A DNA stretch of 24,842 nucleotides from an uncultured Collinsella sp. (GCA_902490445.1 CABUDZ010000021.1:1-24842); one strand, 5' to 3'; positions 1-7,541 are shown, counted from the stretch's first letter. A program made the numbers and translations. The notes: a model not told the origin generated them from the sequence alone.

Positions 1-2
1 TC

Positions 3-1229
3 GAAGACATCGACCTTCTAGCAAAGGGAGGCAAAAACACTTTGCGTTTTTCAATAGGTTGGAGTAGCATTTTTACAAACGGATCTGGTGAAATCAACCA
101 AGGAGGAGTTGACTTTTATAATAACGTAATCAATTACTGCCTTGAAAAGGGCATAGAGCCAAATGTGACACTCTTTCATTACGATCTCCCCTCCGCACTT
201 GCAGCAAAAGGCGGATGGCTCAACATGGAGATGGCAGACATTTTCTGCGATTATGCCAAAACGTGCTTCGAACTCTTCGGCGACGTCAAAATCTGGGTCA
301 CCCATAACGAACCGCGCTACTATGCCCATTGCGGATACTTCGTCGGGAACTTCCCTCCAAACCGCCATCTTGATATGACATCGTATTATCAGGCCTTGTA
401 CAATCTCATGCTCGGCAGTGCAAAAGCCGTCGCCGCTTTTCGATCAATGGGGATTGATGGCACAATTGGAGTTGTTCACGATAGTGGAAGTATCGAGGTA
501 TCTCCAGACACGATCAATCCGAATGCCGTCTTTTCTGATGCCGATTTCTTCTTTAACAGGATGGTTCTCTGTCCCGCGCTCGAAGGATCCCTACCTGCCG
601 AGTTTGACACTATGATGAAGCGCTTCGGTGTCGCTTTGTTCCAAGCACCAAACGAAACAGATATCTTCGCCAATGGCAAGGTCGATTTCCTTGGTCTCAA
701 CCTATATAACCGTCAGTATGTATCCGATTGGCAGGGCGGACAGACGTCTGCCACCAACAACAGGAGTAAAGGAAACGGGATTCAGAAACGAGAAGGCGTA
801 GTCATCAAACACCTCTTCGAAACGGCTTTCGACGATACCGTTGAGCGCAACAGATGGGGCCGAGAAGTTCGTCCCGAGTCGATGTATAACGCCTTAATCG
901 AGCTTAAAGATCGATACGGAAATCCAACTGTAATGATTACCGAAAACGGGCATGGGTCACTCGAGTCCATGGATGAATACGGCGAAATCGCCGACGATGA
1001 GCGGATTGAAGCTTTGTCAGCTTTCATCAATCAGATGATTCGAGCAAAGAATGATGGCGCAAACGTTTGCGGCTATTATGTATGGTCAACCATGGACTTG
1101 TATAGCTGGGTAAATGGTTGTTCGAAACGATATGGGCTCGTTTTCATTGACTATGAAAACGACTGCAAGCGCATCCCAAAGAAAAGTTGGTATTGGTATA
1201 GGGATTTCATCGCGTCCCACAGTTCCTAA
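3..1229 (+). CDS. 6-phospho-beta-glucosidase/galactosidase, GH1 (5' partial)
   Basis: This is a family GH1 retaining beta-glycosidase whose frame is open to the left edge, so about 60-70 N-terminal residues lie outside the window. The visible part is 408 residues. The acid/base Glu is in the THNEP motif (codon 309-311) and the nucleophile Glu is in ITENG (codon 942-944). A C-terminal Ser (1104-1106), Lys (1125-1127) and Tyr (1131-1133) are spaced S-x6-K-x-Y, and the Ser stands where plain beta-glucosidases have the Glu of FEW. In characterised GH1 enzymes this S/K/Y set binds the 6-phosphate of PTS-imported disaccharides. I infer a cytoplasmic enzyme that hydrolyses phosphorylated beta-glucosides; a PTS permease may lie just upstream. 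The TTG at 42 is an internal Leu codon, not the start. Local GC is lower than in the housekeeping genes (about 38% in bases 61-120), which may indicate transfer. Confidence 0.9.
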   Translation, partial: EDIDLLAKGGKNTLRFSIGWSSIFTNGSGEINQGGVDFYNNVINYCLEKGIEPNVTLFHYDLPSALAAKGGWLNMEMADIFCDYAKTCFELFGDVKIWVTHNEPRYYAHCGYFVGNFPPNRHLDMTSYYQALYNLMLGSAKAVAAFRSMGIDGTIGVVHDSGSIEVSPDTINPNAVFSDADFFFNRMVLCPALEGSLPAEFDTMMKRFGVALFQAPNETDIFANGKVDFLGLNLYNRQYVSDWQGGQTSATNNRSKGNGIQKREGVVIKHLFETAFDDTVERNRWGREVRPESMYNALIELKDRYGNPTVMITENGHGSLESMDEYGEIADDERIEALSAFINQMIRAKNDGANVCGYYVWSTMDLYSWVNGCSKRYGLVFIDYENDCKRIPKKSWYWYRDFIASHSS

Positions 1230-1239
1230 GAGAAGATAA

Positions 1240-1282
1240 CCAATAAAGAAGGGCATCCTAACGGAAGGCCCTTCTTTATTGG
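1240..1282 (+). terminator. Hairpin terminator of the GH1 gene
   Basis: A perfect 15-bp stem (1240-1254 with 1268-1282) encloses a 13-base loop, 10 bases after the GH1 stop codon. The A-rich left arm and T-rich right arm let it act in either direction. It is the natural Rho-independent end of the GH1 transcript. Confidence 0.8.
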
Positions 1283-1363
1283 CGAGACCAAGATTGCGTT
1301 GCCTCCACAATCTGTTAAGCAGCGATATGCAGCATTTGTTTTGGGGCGATTTGAGATATCAGA

Positions 1364-1400
1364 AAGGGCATGTCCAGACAGGCTTGCTGGACATGCCCTT
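1364..1400. terminator. Second strong hairpin, terminator-like
   Basis: A perfect 14-bp inverted repeat (1364-1377 with 1387-1400) has a 9-base loop and short A and T flanks on its two sides. It could back up the GH1 terminator or end transcripts coming from the minus strand. Which direction it serves cannot be decided from the sequence. Confidence 0.55.
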
Positions 1401-1455
1401 GAATCTCTTTATTAAGGTGTTGGCCTGCTGCTTTAGATATCGATCTATATAAAGT

Positions 1456-1800
1456 CTACAACGGCCGCTGCCACGGATGCTTGCCTGTGATGAATCGATT
1501 GACCTCTCGCTCGGGCACCTGCGTCTCCTCCTTGACAACGATCTCCTCTTCTTCCTCGTCGTCCCATTCGTAAGCGTTGCCGGAAAGCCACATGACCCTT
1601 CGTTAATGGCCGGAGGTATAGAAGAGAGTCGGATTTTCGCCAAGGATATCGAGGAGCTTGGTGTAAGCCTCTTCTTCGTCATATTCCAGGTAGCTGAACT
1701 CATCGTCCGATCACTCGTCGTTATAGTCTATCAAGCGGACATCCGGGCATCTAACATAGCCGTTGAGGGCCTGCGCCTTTAGGCGCGTGCCGGAAATCCA
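1456..1800 (-). pseudogene. Remnant of an acidic protein gene (unrecognised)
   Basis: One minus-strand frame reads as protein-like sequence across two in-frame stops (TGA at 1711-1713, TAA at 1603-1605) and ends at TAG 1456-1458. The segments carry acidic stretches (SDDEFSYLEYDEEEAY, then WDDEEEEEIVVKEE) and a basic/aromatic tail (FITGKHPWQRPL). Third codon positions are mostly G or C, as expected of genes here. The last segment could be made alone from an ATG at 1593 (45 residues), but the purine-rich GAAGGG before it is very close to the ATG. I do not recognise the family. A decayed gene is the simplest reading; chance open sequence antisense to another small gene is possible. Confidence 0.3.
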
Positions 1801-1819
1801 AGGGTTATACCCTAAGAGC

Positions 1820-1844
1820 AAACCACCCCTTTTTGGGGTGGTTT
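1820..1844 (-). terminator. Probable terminator of xth
   Basis: A 10-bp stem (1820-1829 with 1835-1844) has a five-T loop. Read on the minus strand it is preceded by an A-rich tract and followed by TTT after the G-rich arm. It lies about 140 bases downstream of the minus-strand exonuclease gene, with no gene between. The trailing U-tract is short and interrupted, so strength is uncertain. Confidence 0.6.
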
Positions 1845-1983
1845 TGATTGCGTTGTTCGCTGTGGTTGAGGGTGGCGGCCTAAACGTAGTAGATGGGTGC
1901 GTTTCGTGGCAACGGGTCACGCGGATGCCTCCACAGGGGCGAACGGTCCGGATTCCTCCGTCCCCGGGGGATCATATGGGGGG

Positions 1984-2802
1984 TTAGAGCTCCAGGGCGA
2001 GGGTGACGGGGCAGTGGTCGCTGCCGAAGATGTCGCCGCGGATGCCGGTGTCGCTTACGTTGCCGGCGATCGCGTCGCTTACCAGGAAGTAGTCGATGCG
2101 CCAGCCTGCGTTGTTCTTGCGGGCATTAAAGCGGTAGCTCCACCAGCTGTAGACGCCCTCGACGTCCGGATTGGCCGCGCGCCAGGTGTCGGTAAAACCG
2201 GCGTCGAGCAGCTCGGTAAACTTGCCGCGCTCCTCGTCCGAAAAGCCTGCGTTGCCGCGGTTGGACTTGGGGTTCTTAAGGTCGATCTCCTCGTGAGCCA
2301 CGTTAAAGTCGCCGCAGGTTACGACGGGCTTGCCGGTTTCGCGCTCAAGCGCGTTCAAAAAGCCGCGATAGGCATCGTCCCAGGCCATGCGTACATCGAT
2401 GCGCGCGAGCTCGTTTTGGGCGTTGGGCGTATAGACGTCGACAAACCAAAACTTGTCGAACTCGAGCGCGCAGACGCGGCCCTCGGTTGCGGCTTGGGCG
2501 ACGAGCTCGGCCGCCTCGCCCTCGCCGGCGTAGGGCAGCAGTGCATCGGCGCGCAGCACGCGCAGCGGCTTCTGGCGGCTAAAGACCGCGGTGCCCGAGT
2601 AGCCCTTGCGCTGGGCGTAGCTCCAGGTTTGGTGATAGCCGGGCAGATCGATATCGACCTGGCCCTCCTGCAGCTTGGTCTCTTGCAGCGCCAGGATATC
2701 GACATTGAGCTCCTGTGCGATCTGGATAAAGCTCGGGTCTTTTTTGAGCACGGCGCGCAGGCCGTTGACGTTCCACGAGGCGAACGTGTAAGTCTGAGAC
2801 AT
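1984..2802 (-). CDS. xth: Exodeoxyribonuclease III / AP endonuclease
   Basis: The 272-residue protein belongs to the endonuclease/exonuclease/phosphatase superfamily, ExoIII/ExoA branch. It would cleave DNA 5' to abasic sites and degrade 3' ends in base-excision repair. Family motifs appear in order: SWNVNGLRA (residues 9-17), LQETK with metal-binding Glu41, YTPN with Tyr124, GDFN with Asp165 and Asn167, the WxSYR...GWRIDY segment near 220-240, and C-terminal GSDH with Asp262 and His263. Length is close to the usual 250-270. The ATG at 2802 has AAAGGA about 6 bases upstream. It is divergent from the Sir2 gene, with 113 bases between the start codons. The assignment to the family is firm; the exact symbol (xthA or exoA) is a matter of naming. 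Confidence 0.95.
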   Translation of the reverse strand: MSQTYTFASWNVNGLRAVLKKDPSFIQIAQELNVDILALQETKLQEGQVDIDLPGYHQTWSYAQRKGYSGTAVFSRQKPLRVLRADALLPYAGEGEAAELVAQAATEGRVCALEFDKFWFVDVYTPNAQNELARIDVRMAWDDAYRGFLNALERETGKPVVTCGDFNVAHEEIDLKNPKSNRGNAGFSDEERGKFTELLDAGFTDTWRAANPDVEGVYSWWSYRFNARKNNAGWRIDYFLVSDAIAGNVSDTGIRGDIFGSDHCPVTLALEL

Positions 2803-2915
2803 GGTGTCCTTTCGACGGGGTTGGCAGGCTTAAGATTAGCGCAACAGGGGCGGGGCGGAGTCCGCGAGTGATAGCGCGATCGCCGCCGTCCCGGAGACAC
2901 GGACGGAGGACATAT

Positions 2916-3668
2916 ATGACGCAGGCAATATCAGACCCCAAACAGGCCTCCGCCGCGCTGGCGGAGCTGTTCGAAACCCATAGCCACGTGGTCTTCTTTG
3001 GTGGCGCGGGCGTTTCCACGGCAAGCGGCATTCCCGATTTCCGCAGCATGGACGGTCTGTATCACCAGCGGTTTTCCTATCCGCCCGAGACTATGCTCTC
3101 GCACAGCTTTTACGAGGCGCATCCGGCGGAGTTTTTCGACTTCTACCGGACCAAGATGATCGCGCTGGGCGCCAAGCCCAACCACTGCCACGCCAAGTTG
3201 GCGGAGCTGGAGCGTGCCGGCAAGCTCGACGCCGTGGTGACGCAAAACATCGATGGCCTGCATCAGGCGGCTGGTTCACGGCACGTGTTTGAGCTGCATG
3301 GCTCGGTCCATCGCAACATTTGCCAGTCGTGCGGCGCGGTCTACAGCGCCGAATGGATTTGCGCGCGCGAGCACGAGGATGCCGCGGGTGTGCCCGTGTG
3401 CCCTACGTGCGGCGGTTACATCAAGCCCGATGTGGTGCTCTACGAAGAACCGCTCGATGAGCGTGTGCTTACCGGCGCCGTTGCTGCTATCGCCGCATCC
3501 GACGCCCTCGTCGTGGGCGGGACCTCGCTCGTGGTGTATCCGGCGGCGGGCCTCACGCGTTACTTTACTGGCGATGCGTTGGCCATTTGCAATTTGGCGC
3601 CCACCGATCAGGATGCAAATGCCGACCTGCTGATTTCTTGCGACATCGCGGCCGCGTTTGCGTTCTAG
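2916..3668 (+). CDS. cobB: NAD-dependent protein deacylase, Sir2 family
   Basis: This 250-residue bacterial sirtuin would remove acyl groups from protein lysines using NAD, giving nicotinamide and O-acyl-ADP-ribose. The NAD-binding motif GAGVSTASGIPDFRS spans residues 30-44, TQNID spans 109-113, the catalytic His128 is in ELHGS, and four zinc cysteines form two pairs (C136/C139 and C162/C165). The GTSLVVYPA segment near the end is also typical. The start at 2916 is chosen because GGAGGA (2905-2910) lies five bases upstream; an in-frame ATG at 2868 has no such site. A 6-bp inverted repeat (2886-2891 with 2901-2906) overlaps the start of this ribosome binding site. Nothing shows whether it prefers acetyl or succinyl substrates. 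Confidence 0.95.
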   Translation: MTQAISDPKQASAALAELFETHSHVVFFGGAGVSTASGIPDFRSMDGLYHQRFSYPPETMLSHSFYEAHPAEFFDFYRTKMIALGAKPNHCHAKLAELERAGKLDAVVTQNIDGLHQAAGSRHVFELHGSVHRNICQSCGAVYSAEWICAREHEDAAGVPVCPTCGGYIKPDVVLYEEPLDERVLTGAVAAIAASDALVVGGTSLVVYPAAGLTRYFTGDALAICNLAPTDQDANADLLISCDIAAAFAF

Positions 3669-3688
3669 CCCGTGTGCGCGGATACAAT
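3658..3688 (+). promoter_or_regulatory. Candidate promoter for the folate operon
   Basis: TACAAT at 3683-3688 is a good -10 box. TTGCGT at 3658-3663 could be the -35, but the 19-base spacing is long. A leader hairpin follows (GCCGCC 3715-3720 with GGCGGC 3735-3740, plus an inner AGCT/AGCT pairing) before the AGGAGG site at 3752-3757. Without it, folP-folK would depend on read-through from the sirtuin gene. Confidence 0.4.
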
Positions 3689-3763
3689 AGAAAGACTGAG
3701 TGCAAAGCGACCCCGCCGCCAGCTCCCCAAGCTCGGCGGCGTGGGCATTTTAGGAGGATGTTC

Positions 3764-5500
3764 ATGGCGAACGACAGCAAGACATGGCGGTGCGGAAAGT
3801 ATGAGCTCAGCTTTGACCGTCCGCGCATCATGGGCGTCCTCAACGTGACGCCCGATTCGTTTAGCGACGGCGGGGAGCACTTCGACCCGGATGCCGCCAT
3901 CGAGTACGGCCTGGCGATGCTTGACGCCGGCGCCGACATCATCGACGTGGGCGGTGAGTCCACGCGCCCCGGCTTTACCCCGGTTAATCCCGACGAGGAG
4001 GCTCGCCGCGTGCTGCCCGTGGTGCGCGCGCTGGCCAAAGAGGGCGCCATCGTCTCGATCGACACGCGCCACGTGGCGGTTGCCAAGGCGGCCGTGCGCT
4101 GCGGCGCCTCGATCGTCAACGACGTGACGGGCTTCACCGACCCCAAGATGGTCGAGTTTGTTAAGACGAGCACCTGCGGCGTCATCGTGATGCATGCCGG
4201 CGAGGTCGCCGCGCCCGCACGCACGCACGCAACGGTGCAGCTCGATACCTCGGCTGCGGCGTTTGTTGCCGAGAAGGCGCGTGAGGCGGCTGCCGAGGCC
4301 GCGCGTGAGGCTGAGAAGCCGGCTCGCCGCCGTCGCGGCAAGTTGCTGGGCGAGCCTAAGCCGGAGGCCAAGCTTCCGGGCGGCGTGGTGCAGCCCTCGT
4401 TGCCGTTTGGCGATCCGGAGCCCGCGCCGGAGCCCACGGACGAGCAGAAGCAGGAGACGCCGGCCGCCGAGCAGGCTGCTGCCGCCGAGACCGTCGCGCC
4501 CGCGCCCGAGGCCACCGAGGCCGCATCGGAGCCCAATGACCGCCTGGCCGCCATGATGCGCCGCAGCGCCCGCCGCGAGGAAGCCTACGTGCCCACCTCG
4601 CAGCTCCGCCGCTTCACCCTGCCCGATTCGGCGCCCATCATGCGCCGCGTCATGGGCTTTCTGTCCGACCAGGCCCGCGCGCTCATCCACGCCGGCGTGT
4701 CGCGCGACCGCATCTGCATCGATCCCGGTCCGGGCTTTGGCAAGACGGCCAACGAGGACATCGTCATCCAGCGCGAGACTGCCAAGATGGCGTCACTGGG
4801 CTATCCGCTCATGTGCGCCGTATCGCGCAAGCGCTTTGTGGGCGCCGTCTCGGGCGTGACCGAGGCCGCCGAGCGCGATGCCGCTACGTTTGGCGTGTGC
4901 CTGGGCGCCATCCAGGCCGGTGCCAACATCGTGCGCGTGCACGACGCCGCGGGTTTTGCGCAGTTCCTGAACGGCTACTGGGCAGTTGCCAAGCCGCAGC
5001 CGCGCCGCGCGTTTGTGGCCGTGGGCTCCAACCTGGGGCATCGCTGTGACAACATCCGCGCCGCACGCGACATGATCGCCGAGATTCCACTCACCTGCGT
5101 GTCCAACTCCTCCAAGATCTACGAGAGCGAGCCGGCCTATGAGACGCGCCAGGACGCGTTTGCCAACGCCGTCATCGAGATCAAGACCGAGCTGGCGCCG
5201 CTGGTACTGCTCGACGAGCTGCAGAAGATCGAGCTCGAGCTGGGCCGCGACCGCTCCAAAAAGGCCAAGGCCAACGGTCCGCGCACCATCGACTTGGACC
5301 TGCTGTGGATGGACGGCGAGACCCACGGCGGCAAAAAGCTGCGCCTGCCGCATCCGCTGATCGGCGAGCGTGACTTTGTGCTGGTGCCGCTCGAGGATCT
5401 GATGCACGACCCGGCGCGGTTCTTCCGCTACAACGGCGTCGAGGTCAAGGAGCCCGAGGATCGCGTGGGCCATATCGTGGGCGAATTGGGGCGTATGTAG
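3764..5500 (+). CDS. folP-folK: Dihydropteroate synthase - HPPK fusion (FolP-FolK)
   Basis: This 578-residue protein carries two consecutive folate enzymes. Residues 1-408 are dihydropteroate synthase: GVLNVTPDSFSDGG (24-37), DVGGESTRPG (61-70), SIDTR (98-102), NDVTG (119-123), MH (143-144), DPGPGFGKT (320-328), SRKRF (354-358) and RVHD (391-394). Residues about 415-578 are 6-hydroxymethyl-7,8-dihydropterin pyrophosphokinase: FVAVGSNLG, YESEPAYE, a GPRTIDLDLL motif and LPHP. HPPK pyrophosphorylates the pterin and DHPS condenses it with p-aminobenzoate, so the chain does two successive steps, though in the reverse order to the sequence. Between MH144 and the DPG motif sits an insert of roughly 145 residues rich in Ala, Glu, Pro and Arg, absent from ordinary 270-280-residue DHPS. 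The ATG at 3764 follows AGGAGG by six bases; an ATG at 3758 abuts the site. Confidence 0.93.
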   Translation: MANDSKTWRCGKYELSFDRPRIMGVLNVTPDSFSDGGEHFDPDAAIEYGLAMLDAGADIIDVGGESTRPGFTPVNPDEEARRVLPVVRALAKEGAIVSIDTRHVAVAKAAVRCGASIVNDVTGFTDPKMVEFVKTSTCGVIVMHAGEVAAPARTHATVQLDTSAAAFVAEKAREAAAEAAREAEKPARRRRGKLLGEPKPEAKLPGGVVQPSLPFGDPEPAPEPTDEQKQETPAAEQAAAAETVAPAPEATEAASEPNDRLAAMMRRSARREEAYVPTSQLRRFTLPDSAPIMRRVMGFLSDQARALIHAGVSRDRICIDPGPGFGKTANEDIVIQRETAKMASLGYPLMCAVSRKRFVGAVSGVTEAAERDAATFGVCLGAIQAGANIVRVHDAAGFAQFLNGYWAVAKPQPRRAFVAVGSNLGHRCDNIRAARDMIAEIPLTCVSNSSKIYESEPAYETRQDAFANAVIEIKTELAPLVLLDELQKIELELGRDRSKKAKANGPRTIDLDLLWMDGETHGGKKLRLPHPLIGERDFVLVPLEDLMHDPARFFRYNGVEVKEPEDRVGHIVGELGRM

Positions 5501-6202
5501 ATGATCGAGATGAATGCTGTTGTCGCCGGTACCGAGCTCGACGCGGCGCGTGACGCGGGCCGCGAGGGCGTGTCCGCGGGCTGGTGCGCATGGAACGCGG
5601 GCGATGCTTCGCTGACGTTTTCGCTGGTCGTGCGTCCGGATGTGAATATGCACGCCTTCCACGGCCTGCCGTTTGTGGCCGCGATGGGCATGATGGACGC
5701 GCTCGTGGGCACGGCTTCGACGCTGGGGTTGGGCCTTGCCGGTAAGGTAGGTATCCAGTGGCCGAGCGATATCGTGTGCGGTGCGCCTGCGTTTGAGACG
5801 TCGTTCGCGCGCGTCGCCGTCAACGGCGGTGCCGGTGCCGCGGGCATGTTTGCCGCAGTGACGGTTGATATTGAGCGTGCGGCGCTGGGTGAGCTTGGCG
5901 TGGATATGGCCGACGAGGTGCTGGTCGAGGCATTGGCCACCGCCGTGCTGACCCGCGTGGACACCTGGGCGGTTGCCGCCAACACACCACAGGGCGCTGC
6001 CGGCCCGCTGGCTCCGGTGCTGGGTGAGTACTTCGATATGGTGCCGCTGCTGGGTCGTCAGGTTGCGGCGGTGTCGCCCAACGGTTTCCCGCTTGCGGTC
6101 GGTGTGTTTGCGGGCCTGGACATCTGGGGTCGCGCGACCATCAAGACCGATGCCGGCGAGCAGGAGTTTCCGCCCGAGGCCGTACGGATTCGCGGACTGT
6201 AA
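5501..6202 (+). CDS. Biotin-protein-ligase-like protein, probably not a ligase
   Basis: The 233-residue product resembles the catalytic core and C-terminal domain of biotin protein ligase (BirA/BPL). IQWPSDIV (residues 85-92) matches the KWPNDL segment. Residues about 182-233 match the small C-terminal SH3-like domain (LLGRQVAAV, then GLDIWGRATIKT and PPEAVRIR). The glycine/arginine loop GRGRxGRxW that holds biotinyl-AMP is absent, as is the Lys/AGI stretch normally after KWPND. Biotin ligation is therefore doubtful. No DNA-binding domain is present. The ATG at 5501 directly follows the folP-folK stop (5498-5500), so translation is probably coupled, suggesting a role tied to folate or cofactor metabolism. 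The fold assignment is by motif only. Confidence 0.7.
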   Translation: MIEMNAVVAGTELDAARDAGREGVSAGWCAWNAGDASLTFSLVVRPDVNMHAFHGLPFVAAMGMMDALVGTASTLGLGLAGKVGIQWPSDIVCGAPAFETSFARVAVNGGAGAAGMFAAVTVDIERAALGELGVDMADEVLVEALATAVLTRVDTWAVAANTPQGAAGPLAPVLGEYFDMVPLLGRQVAAVSPNGFPLAVGVFAGLDIWGRATIKTDAGEQEFPPEAVRIRGL

Positions 6203-6300
6203 CGCGAGGCGCCCGCGCTCAAAGATAACGATGACAACGAAGCCCTCTTCGGCCTGTGCCGGGGAGGGTTTCGCCTATCTGGGGAATGGGTTGCCAGCGC

Positions 6301-6343
6301 CCTATTCCTCAAAACTGAAAAATTTTCGTTTTTGAGGAATAGG
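6301..6343 (+). terminator. Hairpin copy 1, after the BPL-like gene
   Basis: A perfect 14-bp stem (6301-6314 with 6330-6343) extends inward by weaker A/T pairs to form a long AT-rich hairpin. It lies 98 bases after the BPL-like stop and would terminate the folate operon. A near-identical copy in opposite orientation lies at 6387-6427. Confidence 0.7.
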
Positions 6344-6386
6344 AAACATGCACGATATCGCTGCGCTGGGCGTATTCGAGGAGTCT

Positions 6387-6427
6387 CTATTCCTCAAAAT
6401 TGAAAATTTTTCAGTTTTGAGGAATAG
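6387..6427 (-). terminator. Hairpin copy 2, at the end of coaX
   Basis: Arms 6387-6399 and 6415-6427 pair perfectly, with further pairing inward to about 19 bp with one G-U. It overlaps coaX: the last five codons (PIPQN) and the stop (6411-6413) lie inside the hairpin. Reverse-complemented, it matches copy 1 at all but about three positions. Each of the two convergent genes therefore ends with the same hairpin in the same orientation relative to transcription. Confidence 0.7.
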
Positions 6428-7259
6428 GCTTGGCGAACGTTTGCGGGGCTGTGACATCGGGCGTGCTCGACTTATGTCCCTGTTTTACCCCCAGCTTCTG
6501 CATGCGGCGGTAGATTTCGCAGATGCCCTTGATGGTGAGTTGGCCGTCGACCACGTCGAAGGCATCGGTCGAATCGGCGACGATGCCGGCGAGACCGCCC
6601 GTGGCGATAACGGTGGCATCCTCGCGGCCCAGCTCGCGCTTCATGCGCGCGACCAGGCCCTCGGCCATGGCGGCAGCGCCCACCACGGCGCCGACCTTGA
6701 TGCACTCTTCGGTGTCGCGACCGATGGCGTGCTCGGGCGCCTCGAGCGGCACGCTGGCGAGCTTGGCGGCACGGGCGGCAAGCGCGTCCATGGAGATGCG
6801 GATGCCCGGCGCAATCGCCCCGCCAATGTAATAGCCGTCCTCATCGATGACGTCGATATTGGTCGCGGTGCCAAAGTCCACCACGATTGCCGGCGCGCCG
6901 TAGAAGGTCTCGGCAGCGACGGCGTTGGCGATGCGGTCGGCACCAACGGCCTGGGGGCGTGCCGCCCGCAGCTTGGTCACGGCCGCCGTCTGCGGCCCAA
7001 TGACGATGGCGTCTGCCGCGATGCGGTTGGCCACGGCGTGCCACTCGCGCGAGAGCTGCGGCACCACGCCGGCAAAGGCAATCGCGTCGACCGCGCCGAG
7101 CGAGAGGTCGTACATCTTAAAGAAGCCCATCAGACGCACGTGGATCTCGTCGGCGGTATAGGAGCGGTCGGTGGGCATGCGCCACGACTGCACCAGCTCG
7201 TCTCCGTCAAACAGGCCCATGGCCGTCTGCGTATTTCCCATATCGATAGCGAGCAGCAT
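6411..7259 (-). CDS. coaX: Type III pantothenate kinase
   Basis: The 282-residue protein is a CoaX-type pantothenate kinase of the ASKHA fold, which phosphorylates pantothenate in the first step of coenzyme A synthesis. The N-terminal phosphate loop is LAIDMGNTQ with Asp6. GADR (106-109) is the pantothenate-site motif, VVDFGTATNID (126-136) is the second phosphate motif, GGAIAPGI follows, and VIATGGLAG lies near the C-terminus. Usual length is about 255, so this one has a tail of some 20 residues ending inside a hairpin. The ATG at 7259 is chosen because GGGAG lies a few bases upstream and the family begins with this Met. The frame continues upstream through the antisense of a tRNA gene, which is not coding. 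It is convergent with the BPL-like gene. Confidence 0.93.
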   Translation of the reverse strand: MLLAIDMGNTQTAMGLFDGDELVQSWRMPTDRSYTADEIHVRLMGFFKMYDLSLGAVDAIAFAGVVPQLSREWHAVANRIAADAIVIGPQTAAVTKLRAARPQAVGADRIANAVAAETFYGAPAIVVDFGTATNIDVIDEDGYYIGGAIAPGIRISMDALAARAAKLASVPLEAPEHAIGRDTEECIKVGAVVGAAAMAEGLVARMKRELGREDATVIATGGLAGIVADSTDAFDVVDGQLTIKGICEIYRRMQKLGVKQGHKSSTPDVTAPQTFAKPIPQN

Positions 7260-7295
7260 GTCTACTCCCGGTGTTGGCATAAAAGGACGCGCACC

Positions 7296-7318
7296 ATTGT
7301 ATACGTGCCGTCGACGGC
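7296..7318 (-). promoter_or_regulatory. Candidate coaX -10 box with a 12-bp palindrome
   Basis: On the minus strand TACAAT (7301-7296) lies about 37 bases upstream of the coaX start. Immediately upstream of it is a perfect 12-bp palindrome, GCCGTCGACGGC (7307-7318), where the spacer of the promoter would be. No clear -35 box is seen. The palindrome could be an operator, but in GC-rich DNA it may be chance. Confidence 0.3.
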
Positions 7319-7395
7319 GCTCGGCTGCGATTCGTTTACGGTGATAGGGGCTGAGGGGTTTAAATATGAAGGAATTATGCTCTACGAGATTTTCC

Positions 7396-7424
7396 TTGCC
7401 GTTTACCGAACTCCCACGTAATAT
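7396..7424 (+). promoter_or_regulatory. Promoter of the initiator tRNA gene
   Basis: TTGCCG (7396-7401) and TAATAT (7419-7424) are separated by exactly 17 bases. The -10 box ends 31 bases before the mature tRNA, which fits a short leader. This is the clearest sigma-70-type promoter in the window. Confidence 0.7.
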
Positions 7425-7455
7425 TCTTTCTTGCGCACATGAGGCGCCCAGACAT

Positions 7456-7532
7456 TGCGGGGTGGAGCAGTCTGGTAGCTCGCCGGGCTCATAACCCGGA
7501 GGTCGTAGGTTCAAATCCTGCCCCCGCGACCA
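7456..7532 (+). tRNA. Initiator tRNA-fMet (CAU)
   Basis: The 77-base gene folds into a full cloverleaf with anticodon CAT and an encoded CCA (7530-7532). Three features mark it as the initiator. Three G-C pairs are stacked at the base of the anticodon stem (G29-G31 with C39-C41). The D stem holds A11-T24. The first acceptor position cannot form a Watson-Crick pair, being U1 opposite G72. The T stem is GTAGG/CCTGC with one G-U. It stands alone, with its own promoter and terminator. Confidence 0.95.
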
Positions 7533-7541
7533 AGAACTTGC

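Noticed and set aside
1477..1782. A 101-residue plus-strand frame in the gap after the GH1 gene
   Set aside because: It has no ribosome binding site, its hydrophobic stretches mirror Glu/Asp-rich codons of the opposite strand, and it ignores the hairpins around it. It remains a weak alternative to the decayed minus-strand gene.
1897..2871. A 324-residue plus-strand frame opposite exonuclease III
   Set aside because: The minus-strand gene is certain from its catalytic motifs; the opposing frame has Ala/Val/Gly-rich shadow composition and no family likeness.
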